Shown piece by piece: positions 1 through 8,212 of a DNA stretch of 64,000 bases (position 1 is its first letter; the number at the start of each line of letters is the position of its first letter). The position numbers and the translations under genes are program-made. Source of the stretch: Parapedobacter tibetensis (lineage in GTDB: Bacteria > Bacteroidota > Bacteroidia > Sphingobacteriales > Sphingobacteriaceae); NCBI RefSeq assembly GCF_024704835.1, contig NZ_JAMXBE010000001.1, forward strand, positions 248,001 through 312,000, given 5' to 3'. The notes under the pieces are model-generated. The model saw only the letters and a list, made by a program, of their open reading frames with translations. It was not told the origin of the DNA and searched no databases.

Positions 1-551
1 TCCACTACCCATCGAATACCGGATAGCCCGGAAAGCTCCTGGTTTTCATTGGCCCAGGTAACCACTTGCTTGATGGAATCGATATGTGTAGTGTCGGCAC
101 CGGCAGCTTTGGCCACCAGTGAGGCCCCTCCTGTGTAAGCAAAGAGGTTCAACACTTTAGGGCTGGGTGTCTTGAAGGATTTTATGGTATTGGATATAAA
201 ATCCCAATTGACCGCCTGTTCGGGGAAAACCCCTACATGCTTGAATGCGGTGAGGCCAAGACGTAGCTTGATGGTTATATCAGCGTTTTTGTAGCTTATA
301 TGCCAACGGTCGGGTATTTTGGGGTTCTTTTTAAGCCAATCTCCACTCGTGGCAGACCGCCCTTTGAAACGAATATCATGGCGCTTGTTCCATTCGGATT
401 CGGGCAGCGCTTTGGGCCATATAGCTTGGGGTTCAGGGCGTATCAGCACCACGTTGCCAAAGCGTTCGAGCTTTTCGAAATCACCACAATCAATGAGTTC
501 ATAATCTTCCCAGTGCTTTGGGGTGAGGAGTTGGATGTTGTTTGATGCCAA
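1..551 (-). CDS. Class I SAM-dependent methyltransferase, RlmI/oxidoreductase-like (partial, 3' end outside window)
   Basis: Translating the minus strand gives an open frame running off the window edge. The fragment carries a WP(K)ALPE segment, then a predicted beta-rich region, then FKHVGVFPEQAVNWDF and VLNLFAYTGGAS, the SAM-binding motif I of the RlmI/YccW-like 23S rRNA (cytosine-C5) methyltransferase group. Target specificity cannot be fixed without the C-terminal half. The frame has a TGA two codons upstream of a TTG at 549-551 and no ATG before the conserved sequence, so TTG is the likely start. A TATCTTTG box at 570-577 sits a few bases upstream, which fits a very short leader. Confidence 0.8.
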   Translation of the reverse strand, partial: MASNNIQLLTPKHWEDYELIDCGDFEKLERFGNVVLIRPEPQAIWPKALPESEWNKRHDIRFKGRSATSGDWLKKNPKIPDRWHISYKNADITIKLRLGLTAFKHVGVFPEQAVNWDFISNTIKSFKTPSPKVLNLFAYTGGASLVAKAAGADTTHIDSIKQVVTWANENQELSGLSGIRWVV

Positions 552-569
552 GTGTCAAGTATTTTGTGG

Positions 570-577
570 CAAAGATA
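570..577 (-). promoter_or_regulatory. Candidate -7 box TATCTTTG for the methyltransferase
   Basis: Matches the Bacteroidota -7 consensus TAnnTTTG and lies 18 bases before the proposed TTG start. No TTG is seen 20 bases upstream, so the -33 element is weak or absent. Confidence 0.5.
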
Positions 578-582
578 AAGAT

Positions 583-688
583 ATCACGCTGTTTCTCGCA
601 GAGAACGCTAAGGATTTCGCAAAGTCCGCTTAGAACTCCCCTTTGCGAGCTCCACGTGAAAAAACTTCGCGTCCTTTGCGTGAAATAC
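583..688 (-). repeat. Degenerate CGCAAAG/CTTTGCG intergenic repeat
   Basis: Between the mlaF stop codon and the methyltransferase promoter, the minus strand reads as a run of related words: CACGCAAAGGACGCGAAG, then GCTCGCAAAGG, then CTTTGCGAAATCC and GCGTTCTCTGCGAGAAA. The first half has CGCAAAG words and the second half their complements, so the element is a loose inverted repeat that could fold. It carries no open reading frame and looks like a low-complexity dispersed repeat. Confidence 0.6.
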
Positions 689-1441
689 TCAAAACCGCTC
701 CTTCGCCACTTTCATAAATGGGCTGGCAAACACGAAGTTATTCAATTCTTCCAAATCCGAATGGGTGATTTCCTTATTGGAGCCCTCCCACCATTTTTGG
801 CCCTGGTGTAAAAAGAGAATATAATTCCCAATACCCATCACCGAATTCATATCATGTGTTACCACCACGGTAGTGCATTGATACTCTTCCGTTAGTTCCG
901 CTATCAATTCATCAATCACAATGGCGGTCTCGGGATCGAGGCCTGAGTTGGGCTCATCTACAAAAAGATATTTTGGGCTCATGCTGATGGCACGGGCAAT
1001 ACCCACGCGCTTTTTCATCCCGCCAGAAAGCTCCGCTGGATATAATTTGTTGTTCCCCACAAGGTTCACCCGTTCCAAACAAAAGTTGGCCCGGTCTATT
1101 TTCTCGCTTCTACTCATTTCGGTGAACATCTCCAGCGGAAAAATAATGTTCTGCTCCACGGTCATCGAATCAAACAGTGCCGAGTTTTGAAAAAGCATAC
1201 CGATTTCCTTACGGATGGGAATGCGGGTCTCAAAGTCCATACGTGTGAAATCTTCGCCCTGATAGAGCACCTTGCCTTGCTCCGGCGCATGTAACCCCAC
1301 CATGCATTTCAATAATGTGCTCTTCCCCGAACCCGAGCCACCAATGATCAAACTGATCTTACCGGCTTCGAATTTCGCGTCAATACCCCTTAATACATGG
1401 TTATCGCCAAATGATTTATGGATATTCTGGATTTCAATCAT
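689..1441 (-). CDS. mlaF: ABC transporter ATP-binding protein, Mla/Ttg2 lipid-transport type
   Basis: A 250-residue cytoplasmic ATPase. Walker A GGSGSGKST at residues 34-42, Q-loop glutamine near 85, signature LSGGM at 138-142, Walker B YLFVDEP at 158-164 and H-loop histidine near 196 are all present, so it should be active. The MKKRVGIARA form of the signature helix and the MlaE permease gene 37 bases upstream on the same strand assign it to the Mla/Mkl family, which moves phospholipids between the membranes. No MCE-domain (MlaD) gene lies in the window, so the substrate-binding partner must be encoded elsewhere. The stop codon directly abuts the repeat at 583-688. Confidence 0.9.
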   Translation of the reverse strand: MIEIQNIHKSFGDNHVLRGIDAKFEAGKISLIIGGSGSGKSTLLKCMVGLHAPEQGKVLYQGEDFTRMDFETRIPIRKEIGMLFQNSALFDSMTVEQNIIFPLEMFTEMSRSEKIDRANFCLERVNLVGNNKLYPAELSGGMKKRVGIARAISMSPKYLFVDEPNSGLDPETAIVIDELIAELTEEYQCTTVVVTHDMNSVMGIGNYILFLHQGQKWWEGSNKEITHSDLEELNNFVFASPFMKVAKERF

Positions 1442-1478
1442 AAAGAAAAAGAAACTAAAACTAAAAATGATAATCGGC

Positions 1479-2213
1479 CTAAAGCATCAATGCTGTAACG
1501 ATATAATCGGCCACCAAAATGGTAATGCAGCTGATAACCACACCACGAGTACTGGCCTGCCCGACTTCCAATGCTCCACCCCGCACATAAAATCCCTTGA
1601 AAGCCGAAACAGTTGTAATAATAAACCCAAAAACAAAGGCCTTAACCAACGCTACTGCAACTGTGTAGCCTCTGAAACCATCCGTAATACCATTGATATA
1701 ATCTTCGGGGGTAACGGCACCAGATAGTGACCCACCCAAAAGCCCACCAGTTAAAGCAAGGAAAATGGATATAATTACCAATGCCGGAATCATGGTAATG
1801 CCCGCCAATATCTTGGGGAGAATAAGGTACCCCGGAGCATTGATCCCCATGATTTCAAGGGCATCGATTTGCTCTGTCACCCGCATGGACCCGATCTGGG
1901 AAGAAATGGACGACCCCACTTTACCGGCCAATACCAAGGCGGTGATGGTAGGGCTCAGTTCCAGGATGCTCGAATCACGGTTGATCTGTCCGATAACGGA
2001 ATTGGGAATGAGATCAGAAACCAATTGAAACGCTATCTGCATGGTCATTACTGCGCCTACAAAAGTGGAAATGATGGCAACCAGACCAAGTGACCCAACA
2101 CCAATCTCATTCATCTCATGGATTATTTCTTTCCAATAAATTTTCCATTTTTCCGGTCGCCTGAAGACCGCTTTCAACAAGAGCAGGTACCTGCCAAAGT
2201 AGGTGAAAAACAT
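1479..2213 (-). CDS. mlaE: ABC transporter permease, MlaE/YrbE family
   Basis: A 244-residue integral membrane protein with about five hydrophobic segments. It has the family hallmarks: an amphipathic N-terminus (MFFTYFGRYLLLLKAVFRRP), a GAVMTMQIA segment and the TEQIDALEIMGINAPGYLI region that contacts the ATPase. It forms the membrane channel of the phospholipid transporter with the downstream ATPase gene, and the two are co-transcribed. Length and motif order are normal for the family. A full promoter (TTG-N20-TAAGTTTG) lies about 105 bases upstream, so this is the first gene of the transcript. Confidence 0.9.
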   Translation of the reverse strand: MFFTYFGRYLLLLKAVFRRPEKWKIYWKEIIHEMNEIGVGSLGLVAIISTFVGAVMTMQIAFQLVSDLIPNSVIGQINRDSSILELSPTITALVLAGKVGSSISSQIGSMRVTEQIDALEIMGINAPGYLILPKILAGITMIPALVIISIFLALTGGLLGGSLSGAVTPEDYINGITDGFRGYTVAVALVKAFVFGFIITTVSAFKGFYVRGGALEVGQASTRGVVISCITILVADYIVTALML

Positions 2214-2319
2214 AAATTTCCGTTCTATATTCCGATAAATATAAATGTTTTATGCGGAAGCGAAAATAATATTGTTGCCGAAGTGGTATTTTCCCATCCC
2301 ATAGCATCACAGGACAAAA

Positions 2320-2350
2320 CAAACTTAGATAAACTTGGTTTTATATACAA
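2320..2350 (-). promoter_or_regulatory. Promoter for mlaE-mlaF (TTG-N20-TAAGTTTG)
   Basis: On the minus strand TTG at 2348-2350 is followed after exactly 20 bases by TAAGTTTG at 2320-2327. This is a full match to the Bacteroidota -33/-7 arrangement and predicts a leader of roughly 100 bases before mlaE. Confidence 0.7.
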
Positions 2351-2412
2351 GCGACGATTTATCCACCAGCATGAGCAACAAGTTTTATAATTGAAAAATA
2401 AGCATGCCGTTG

Positions 2413-2446
2413 TTTGACTATCCCCACAATAAACTTCTTATTTTTG
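2413..2446 (+). promoter_or_regulatory. Promoter for the SDR-PspC-LiaF-RDD run
   Basis: TTTG at 2413-2416 and TATTTTTG at 2439-2446, spacing 22. The predicted transcription start near 2453 lies downstream of the in-frame codon at 2414, which argues for translation starting at the ATG at 2468. Confidence 0.6.
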
Positions 2447-2467
2447 GAATCAATAGAACATGCTAAA

Positions 2468-3187
2468 ATGTCAAAATTAACTAATCAGACGGCTTTGATT
2501 ACGGGCGCCACCAAAGGGATGGGACTTGCCATCGCTAAAAAACTTGCCCAACTGGGCTGTAACTTGTTACTCGCCGCGCGCAACAGTGATGCATTGAAAG
2601 CACTTAAAGTCAATTTGGAAAAATCCACCCCCAATATCAACGTGCAGTATTTTGTATGTGATTTCTCAGATAGAACCCAACTTGACGGATTGACACAATG
2701 GGTTGATCAAATAGCCCCCCATCTGGATATCCTCATCAACAATGTGGGAATATTTCATGCGGTTTCCATATTGGATGAGTCAGACGAAGATTTTGACTTG
2801 CAAATGAGTATCAACTATTACACACCCCATCTGCTCTCGCGCTCCGTGGCGCGCAATATGCGCAGAAATAGCAAGGGCCATATCTTCAACATCAGCTCTA
2901 TTGCCAGCCGAGAACCCGTATCATCCGCGGGTACCTACACTGTAACAAAATATGCGGTGATGGGTCTAACTCATGTATTGCGGGATGAATTGAGGCCCTA
3001 TGGAGTAAAAGTGACTGAAATCATACCCGGATCTACATTGACTTCCTCATGGGAAGGTACGGCTATCCCTGCTGACCAGTTTGTACTACCGGAAGATATT
3101 GCAGCGGCCATAGCCACATGCTTAACGATGAGTGAGGGGGCTAATGTGGATGAAATAGTAATAAAACCAAGATATGGTAACATTTAA
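2468..3187 (+). CDS. SDR family oxidoreductase (3-ketoacyl-ACP reductase-like)
   Basis: A 239-residue Rossmann-fold dehydrogenase. It has TGATKGMG (TGxxxGxG, residues 12-19) for the dinucleotide, NNVG in the middle, a catalytic serine in NISSIAS and a YTVTK (YxxxK) catalytic pair. Length is typical of classical SDRs and the substrate cannot be told from sequence. An 18-codon N-terminal extension is open from 2414, but the promoter places the RNA start downstream of it and the family begins at MSKLTNQTALITG. It is followed after 11 bases by the PspC gene, so it heads a four-gene run of otherwise membrane-stress type proteins. A functional link to them is not evident. Confidence 0.88.
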   Translation: MSKLTNQTALITGATKGMGLAIAKKLAQLGCNLLLAARNSDALKALKVNLEKSTPNINVQYFVCDFSDRTQLDGLTQWVDQIAPHLDILINNVGIFHAVSILDESDEDFDLQMSINYYTPHLLSRSVARNMRRNSKGHIFNISSIASREPVSSAGTYTVTKYAVMGLTHVLRDELRPYGVKVTEIIPGSTLTSSWEGTAIPADQFVLPEDIAAAIATCLTMSEGANVDEIVIKPRYGNI

Positions 3188-3198
3188 AATAAGATAAA

Positions 3199-3789
3199 AT
3201 GGAAAGGAAACTTCAGCGAATACCCCATGAAGGGGCGGTGGCAGGTGTTTGCGCTGGCTTGGGAGAATATTTTGGTATAGACAAAACATGGATAAGGTTA
3301 GCGTTTATCATCAGTGTCTTTTTCTCTGGGTATATGGGTGTTGGGCTTCTCGGGCCGATTGTATATATCGTGCTGTGGATTGTGTTGCCCATAAAATCAT
3401 TTTCATTACCTCATGATCCATTTGATGTGGATTATCGAGCTTCGCAAAACCAAAAATCCACGGATTATGAAGCTGGCTACCCGTATAATTGGAATGTAGG
3501 GGGTAAAGCACAAACATTCAAGCAATCAAAGGATAGGTATATTGCGGGCTTAATTCTCTTGGCCGTAGGATTATTTTTCCTGTTGCATCAATTGGATGTT
3601 TTGTATTGGCGTGACTTTGCACGGTACTGGCCGGTATTGATCATCATCATGGGGCTGGCCAGCATCTTTGGCGCATTCACTAATAAAAAAGAGCAAACTT
3701 ATCCTCATGAAAAAGAAGAGGAATATACCCAGGATCCCGAGCAACCAACCAATGGTGACAATGAGGAGGGACATGCTTACACCAAATAA
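3199..3789 (+). CDS. PspC domain-containing membrane protein with a C-terminal DUF5668-like segment
   Basis: 196 residues. The N-terminal 60 residues are a PspC domain (RKLQRIPHEGAVAGVCAGLGEYF, then a hydrophobic helix ending in IVLWIVLP). A polar linker follows, then a two-helix membrane unit (YIAGLILLAVGLFFLLHQLDVLYWRDFARYWPVLIIIMGL) of the type found in LiaI/LiaF-like proteins, and an acidic tail. PspC proteins sense or transmit envelope stress. The next gene has the same two-helix unit at its N-terminus and begins 9 bases downstream, so the two products probably interact in the inner membrane. Confidence 0.85.
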   Translation: MERKLQRIPHEGAVAGVCAGLGEYFGIDKTWIRLAFIISVFFSGYMGVGLLGPIVYIVLWIVLPIKSFSLPHDPFDVDYRASQNQKSTDYEAGYPYNWNVGGKAQTFKQSKDRYIAGLILLAVGLFFLLHQLDVLYWRDFARYWPVLIIIMGLASIFGAFTNKKEQTYPHEKEEEYTQDPEQPTNGDNEEGHAYTK

Positions 3790-3798
3790 CCTAAAGTC

Positions 3799-4752
3799 AT
3801 GAACAAAGAAAAATTAAGTTGGGGACTCATCCTGCTTTTTGTAGGGGGCATCCTATTGCTGGATAACCTGAATGTTATCAACTTTTATTGGCGCTCTGTC
3901 TTAAGTATGTGGCCAGTTATCCTTATTGTCATTGGCGTAAACCTTTTGGTACCCAAACGTGGAATTGGCAGTGCTGTTTCCATCATAGTCACCATAGTTG
4001 CCTTGGCTTTTCTGGCCTATCGAGGCACTTTCCCACCCCGCAGCAACTGGTGGGTATTTAACAAAAGCTGGGACATGGACATGGACAGAAAGCCCGCCGG
4101 CGAGCCGAAACATATGGGTGCCTCCAAAGGCACATTTAGCCATGAATACGATAGCGCTGTTACCACGGCCCACCTGAACGTCAAGGGCGGGGCGATTGAA
4201 TATGAAATTGAAGGGGTTACGGATAAGCTCTTCAGTGCAGAGGCCGGTAGTACCATTGGTTCTCATGAGTTAAAAACCATAATCACAGATGCCAAGGCAG
4301 ACCTCACATTCAGTATGAAAGGTACCAAGAATGGCAACTGGAAAGGGAATGTGGATGAAAATTGGGCCAAAATAAGCCTCAATGCCAACCCGATATGGCA
4401 TATCACCCTTGACATGGGAGCTGGTGCTGCAGAATTCGACCTGACTGAATATAAAGTGGCCAGCCTCAACTTCAATGGTGGCGCTGCATCATTCGAGGCC
4501 AAACTGGGCATGCCACTACAGGAAACCATCATCAGCGCAGAATCTGGAGTGGCCAGCGTGGAAATTGAAATACCACGGGCGGCTGCCTGCAGGATTGTGG
4601 TCAAATCGGGGCTCTCATCCAAGGATTTTCCCGGCTTCACCAAACAGGGAGACGGTTCTTATACGACTGAAGGTTATGAAAATGCAAGCAACAAGTTTAC
4701 GATCAACCTCCAGGGTGGGTTAAGCTCCTTCTCGGTGAAACGATATAATTAA
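3799..4752 (+). CDS. LiaF-like membrane protein with toast-rack domain
   Basis: 317 residues. The first 80 hold a two-helix membrane unit (LSWGLILLFVGGILLLDNLNVINFYWRSVLSMWPVILIVIGV), and a third hydrophobic stretch (IIVTIVALAFLAYRG) follows. The rest is a repetitive beta-rich domain with GGA and GAG turns (LDMGAGAAEFDLTEY, LNFNGGAASFEAK) typical of the LiaF/DUF4097 toast-rack fold. In Firmicutes LiaF restrains an envelope-stress sensor; in Bacteroidota the role is untested. It sits tightly between the PspC and RDD genes, which suggests a shared envelope function. Confidence 0.8.
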   Translation: MNKEKLSWGLILLFVGGILLLDNLNVINFYWRSVLSMWPVILIVIGVNLLVPKRGIGSAVSIIVTIVALAFLAYRGTFPPRSNWWVFNKSWDMDMDRKPAGEPKHMGASKGTFSHEYDSAVTTAHLNVKGGAIEYEIEGVTDKLFSAEAGSTIGSHELKTIITDAKADLTFSMKGTKNGNWKGNVDENWAKISLNANPIWHITLDMGAGAAEFDLTEYKVASLNFNGGAASFEAKLGMPLQETIISAESGVASVEIEIPRAAACRIVVKSGLSSKDFPGFTKQGDGSYTTEGYENASNKFTINLQGGLSSFSVKRYN

Positions 4753-4756
4753 TAAC

Positions 4757-5374
4757 GTGGATAACCATCCCGACCGATATTATGTGGTCATCCAAGGGAA
4801 ACCCCAAGGTCCATTCACATTGGATGAATTGCGAGGCATGGACCTCCGCCCCACGGACTTCGTGAAGCCTGTGGAGCAACCAGAATTTAAGGAACTAAGG
4901 GAGCTTGCCGAGTTGAGCAAGCTATTAAACATCCAATATCAAGCTACCCTACCTCAGTATTTTGCCACATTGGATACACGCCTCCTCTCCACAGCTATCG
5001 ATTATTTCATCGCATTATGTATATATGCTGTTTTGGCCGCAGTGTATCTAGGAGGAGCAACGAATACACAGGAAAGCATCCCGACGCTCATCATGGGGCT
5101 GGCTCTTGTGCCTATTTTCAAATTTATCCTATGCGTGGCAACTGAAGGGTCCAAAAAGCAAGCTTCCATAGGTAAAATGCTCATCGGCGTTAAAGTAACG
5201 GACGAGGAGGGCAAACCCATTGGATATGGGCAGGCGTTATTACGAAATATTGCCAAGCTTGTAGGTGTCATTACACTCGGTATTGGGTTTTTCACTGGTT
5301 TTTTTGACCGTAGGCAGCAATGCCTGCACGATAAGATCGCCGGAACGCTGGTCATCAAGGATAGGTTGATTTGA
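4757..5374 (+). CDS. GYF_2 and RDD domain membrane protein
   Basis: 205 residues. The N-terminal 50 form a GYF_2 (DUF4339) module (YYVVIQGKPQGPFTLDELRG), normally a peptide-binding domain. An RDD domain follows, opening with LDTRLLSTAIDYFIA and containing three hydrophobic helices and the SIGKMLIGVKVTD and RRQQCLHDKIAGT segments typical of the family. The start is GTG at 4757, four bases after the previous stop; no in-frame ATG precedes the GYF module. It closes the run begun at 2468. The transported or bound partner is unknown. Confidence 0.82.
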   Translation: MDNHPDRYYVVIQGKPQGPFTLDELRGMDLRPTDFVKPVEQPEFKELRELAELSKLLNIQYQATLPQYFATLDTRLLSTAIDYFIALCIYAVLAAVYLGGATNTQESIPTLIMGLALVPIFKFILCVATEGSKKQASIGKMLIGVKVTDEEGKPIGYGQALLRNIAKLVGVITLGIGFFTGFFDRRQQCLHDKIAGTLVIKDRLI

Positions 5375-5423
5375 AATAAACGCCATCTTAATTTCTAACA
5401 AATAATATATTAATCATTATTCC

Positions 5424-5431
5424 TAACTTTG
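5424..5431 (+). promoter_or_regulatory. Candidate -7 box TAACTTTG for ispG
   Basis: Perfect TAnnTTTG ending two bases before an ATG at 5433. Transcription would then begin around 5437, which excludes 5433 and favours the in-frame ATG at 5448. No clear -33 element 20 bases upstream. Confidence 0.55.
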
Positions 5432-5447
5432 TATGTTGAACGACAAC

Positions 5448-7448
5448 ATGGATATTAGAATCGGAAATACCTTGCCGGGTGGCTACTGCAATTCGCTGAC
5501 GGAATATTCACGATGGCGCACCCGTGAAGTGTCCATTGGCAATATACCTCTAGGTGGGAATAACCCCATCCGTATCCAAAGTATGACCACCGTGGATACG
5601 ATGGATACTATTGGATCCGTAGAACAAGCCATCCGTATGGCCGATGCTGGCTGTGAATACGTGCGCATCACCGCCCCTAGTATCAAGGAATCCAATAATC
5701 TTGCCGAAATCAAAAAGGAACTACGCAAGCGGGGGTATGATATCCCATTAGTAGCTGATATCCACTTTACTCCGAATGCTGCAGAAGTGGCTGCACGAAT
5801 CGTGGAAAAGGTGCGTATCAACCCTGGCAATTATGCCGATAAAAAGAAATTTGACCAACTAAACTATAGCGAGGAAGCATATAAAGCTGAATTGGAACGT
5901 ATATATATCAAATTTGCACCATTGGTGAAAATTTGTAAAGAATACGGCACAGCTATGCGTATCGGCACTAACCATGGCTCCCTTTCGGACCGTATCATGA
6001 GCCATTATGGTGACACCCCTGAGGGGATGGTAGAATCGGCCATGGAATTTATCCGCATCTGCGAAGACCTTAATTATTACAACCTCGTTATCTCGATGAA
6101 ATCCAGCAATCCACAGGTGATGGTACGCGCATATCGCCTGTTGGTGGAAAAGATGGTGGCTGAAGGAATGAACTATCCCTTGCATCTCGGTGTAACCGAA
6201 GCGGGCGATGGCGAAGATGGACGCATCAAATCTGCTGTGGGCATAGGCACCTTGCTCGAAGATGGCTTAGGCGACACCGTACGGGTATCCCTTACCGAAG
6301 AGCCCGAATTTGAAGCTCCAGTGGCTATTGCCTTAGTAAACCGGTATACCAAACGCCAACAAGATACCCAAGGCAGGGCTTCTACCGCTACTTCCCTGAC
6401 ATTCACCCGTCATGATATCAAACCCCATGTTTCCGCAGAAGTAAGCGCGTTCATCGGCGGATCGTTAGTGCCACGAGTCGTGGTGGATATATCACACAAA
6501 AATCTGAGGGATCCAGCTATTCTCAGCGATGTTGGATACAAATATGACCCCTTGCTCGATAAATACCACATGGGTGAACAGTCCGTGGATTTTGTCTATC
6601 TAGCGGATGAGCTACCCTCCTTTACTATGCCGGGTAATTTAAAACAGCTGTATAATTACCGTATCTGGGTGGGCCTCAAGAACAGGATCAATATCCATCC
6701 GGTTTATACGTTACGTGAATTTGTGGAAACAAGTCTGCATGATACTGACCTCAATTTAGTAAGGATAAATAATATCGATCTAGGAACAGTCCTTTTTGAA
6801 ACACTACCATTGGACAAAACCATCGTCTTCGTATTGGAAACCGATGAACCTCATGGCATGGCAGACCAGCGCTTATTTTTTTCGACCTTATCTGAATTGG
6901 GGCTTGACAATCCGGTCATCATCCGTCGTCTTTATCCTTCAGAGGAATTTTCTACCCCCTCAGGCAATCTGATGGATCCAGAAGAGCCTATTTCTAAACT
7001 GCAATTATATGCTGCCACGGATATGGGCGCATTACTTGTAGACGGTATGGGCAATGGTGTATGGGTAGATGCACCAGCCATTCCTATGGACAAGCTGGTA
7101 TCGGCGTCCTTTGGAATCTTACAGGCAACCCGCTCACGGATTTCCAAGACGGAATACATCTCTTGTCCAAGCTGTGGACGCACCTTATTTGACTTACAGG
7201 AAACCACCCATATGATACGTAGTCGTACTAACCACCTGAAAGGACTCAAAATAGGAATAATGGGCTGTATCGTAAATGGTCCTGGGGAAATGGCCGACGC
7301 CGATTATGGATATGTAGGCGCTGGGCCGGACAAGATTACGCTATACCGGGGTAAGGAAGTAGTCAAACGTAATGTCAGTTCGGCCAATGCACTCGATGAA
7401 TTAATTGAAATTATACGTGAAGATGGGCGTTGGATAAATCCAGAATAG
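5448..7448 (+). CDS. ispG: (E)-4-hydroxy-3-methylbut-2-enyl-diphosphate synthase, long Bacteroidota/plant form
   Basis: IspG makes HMBPP from MEcPP in the non-mevalonate isoprenoid pathway, using a 4Fe-4S cluster. The N-terminal TIM-barrel part is clear (IPLGGNNPIRIQSMTTVDT; VADIHFTPNAAEVAA; RINPGNYADKK). The C-terminal part has the cluster cysteines in SCPSCGRTLFD and GIMGCIVNGPGE. At about 666 residues it is far longer than the 370-residue E. coli enzyme, because an extra domain of roughly 250 residues lies between barrel and cluster domain, as in plants, Chlamydia and other Bacteroidota. I chose ATG 5448 over 5433 because of the -7 box at 5424. The gene stands alone. Confidence 0.95.
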   Translation: MDIRIGNTLPGGYCNSLTEYSRWRTREVSIGNIPLGGNNPIRIQSMTTVDTMDTIGSVEQAIRMADAGCEYVRITAPSIKESNNLAEIKKELRKRGYDIPLVADIHFTPNAAEVAARIVEKVRINPGNYADKKKFDQLNYSEEAYKAELERIYIKFAPLVKICKEYGTAMRIGTNHGSLSDRIMSHYGDTPEGMVESAMEFIRICEDLNYYNLVISMKSSNPQVMVRAYRLLVEKMVAEGMNYPLHLGVTEAGDGEDGRIKSAVGIGTLLEDGLGDTVRVSLTEEPEFEAPVAIALVNRYTKRQQDTQGRASTATSLTFTRHDIKPHVSAEVSAFIGGSLVPRVVVDISHKNLRDPAILSDVGYKYDPLLDKYHMGEQSVDFVYLADELPSFTMPGNLKQLYNYRIWVGLKNRINIHPVYTLREFVETSLHDTDLNLVRINNIDLGTVLFETLPLDKTIVFVLETDEPHGMADQRLFFSTLSELGLDNPVIIRRLYPSEEFSTPSGNLMDPEEPISKLQLYAATDMGALLVDGMGNGVWVDAPAIPMDKLVSASFGILQATRSRISKTEYISCPSCGRTLFDLQETTHMIRSRTNHLKGLKIGIMGCIVNGPGEMADADYGYVGAGPDKITLYRGKEVVKRNVSSANALDELIEIIREDGRWINPE

Positions 7449-7470
7449 GGAAACCGACAATAAAAAACAC

Positions 7471-7983
7471 TTATAATACAGAGATTCGTTTCACCACGGT
7501 TTCGGCACCTGCCGAAACTCGGATAAAATAAAACCCGTTAGTAAGTTTGTTGTTAGTCTCAAAAGCGTGGCTTTGGTTTCCGGCTTCCAGCTCCTGGTTA
7601 AGCAGTGTCATCACTTCATTCCCTAACGCGTCCATTACCTTAATCGATACTGAACTTTGTTTACCAAGGCTGAATGACAGGTTAATCTGCTCGGAAATGG
7701 GATTTGGGAAAATCTTTACATTACTTAACAATTTATCGTTTTCTGAATTGTTAACCCGAAACGGAAAGAAATTTCTGAAAGAAGAGAAGAAAGATCGTTG
7801 TGAATTACGATTATTAGCAGCGGAAATGCGCAAAGCTTCGTCCTTAACTTCGCTTCTACTCATCACGCTGTTAGTATCTACTGCCACCTTAGTCGTCGGT
7901 AGCAATGCTGCATTCACGTTGCCTATGAACGTGATGGCGCCTACAGCCAAAATGATAATTATGTAACGTAAAAACTTCCTCAT
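7471..7983 (-). CDS. Small secreted protein with type IX secretion (Por) sorting domain
   Basis: About 170 residues. The N-terminus (MRKFLRYIIIILAVGAITFIG) is a signal peptide ending near NVNA-A. A polar Ser/Asn/Arg-rich linker of about 60 residues follows, then a complete T9SS type A C-terminal sorting domain of about 80 residues (NVKIFPNPISEQINLSF through GFYFIRVSAG to VVKRISVL). No catalytic or binding domain can be seen between signal and sorting domain. The open frame extends six codons upstream, but MRKF is the better signal-peptide start. Expected at the cell surface or secreted. Function unknown. Confidence 0.8.
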   Translation of the reverse strand: MRKFLRYIIIILAVGAITFIGNVNAALLPTTKVAVDTNSVMSRSEVKDEALRISAANNRNSQRSFFSSFRNFFPFRVNNSENDKLLSNVKIFPNPISEQINLSFSLGKQSSVSIKVMDALGNEVMTLLNQELEAGNQSHAFETNNKLTNGFYFIRVSAGAETVVKRISVL

Positions 7984-8056
7984 ACAGTATCGGTTTGACA
8001 AACGTCGTAATCAGAGGTTTAATTTAAAATGTTTTTCTCCCTCTCCCTTATCAGAA

Positions 8057-8064
8057 CAAATGTA
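8057..8064 (-). promoter_or_regulatory. Candidate -7 box TACATTTG for the T9SS cargo gene
   Basis: TAnnTTTG match on the minus strand about 75 bases upstream of the start; no convincing -33 element. Confidence 0.45.
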
Positions 8065-8212
8065 GGACAAAATTGCTATATTCCCTATAATAGAGGATGA
8101 AAAAAAAATATTTTAACAATTTTTAACATGTTTGAGCGCTACAGCCTCCAATATTAACACCAAATTACTTTTAATGGCCGTTAATCTGCGTTTGTTGATA
8201 ATTTGAGGAGGT

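Noticed and set aside
1272-1727. 151-residue plus-strand frame spanning the mlaF/mlaE junction
   Set aside because: Crosses two well-supported minus-strand genes and their gap; composition not protein-like.
2116-2322. 68-residue minus-strand frame upstream of mlaE
   Set aside because: Overlaps the mlaE start and covers its promoter leader; no protein features.
7547-7966. 139-residue frame opposite the T9SS cargo gene
   Set aside because: The minus-strand frame has signal peptide and sorting domain; this one has neither a signal nor a family match.
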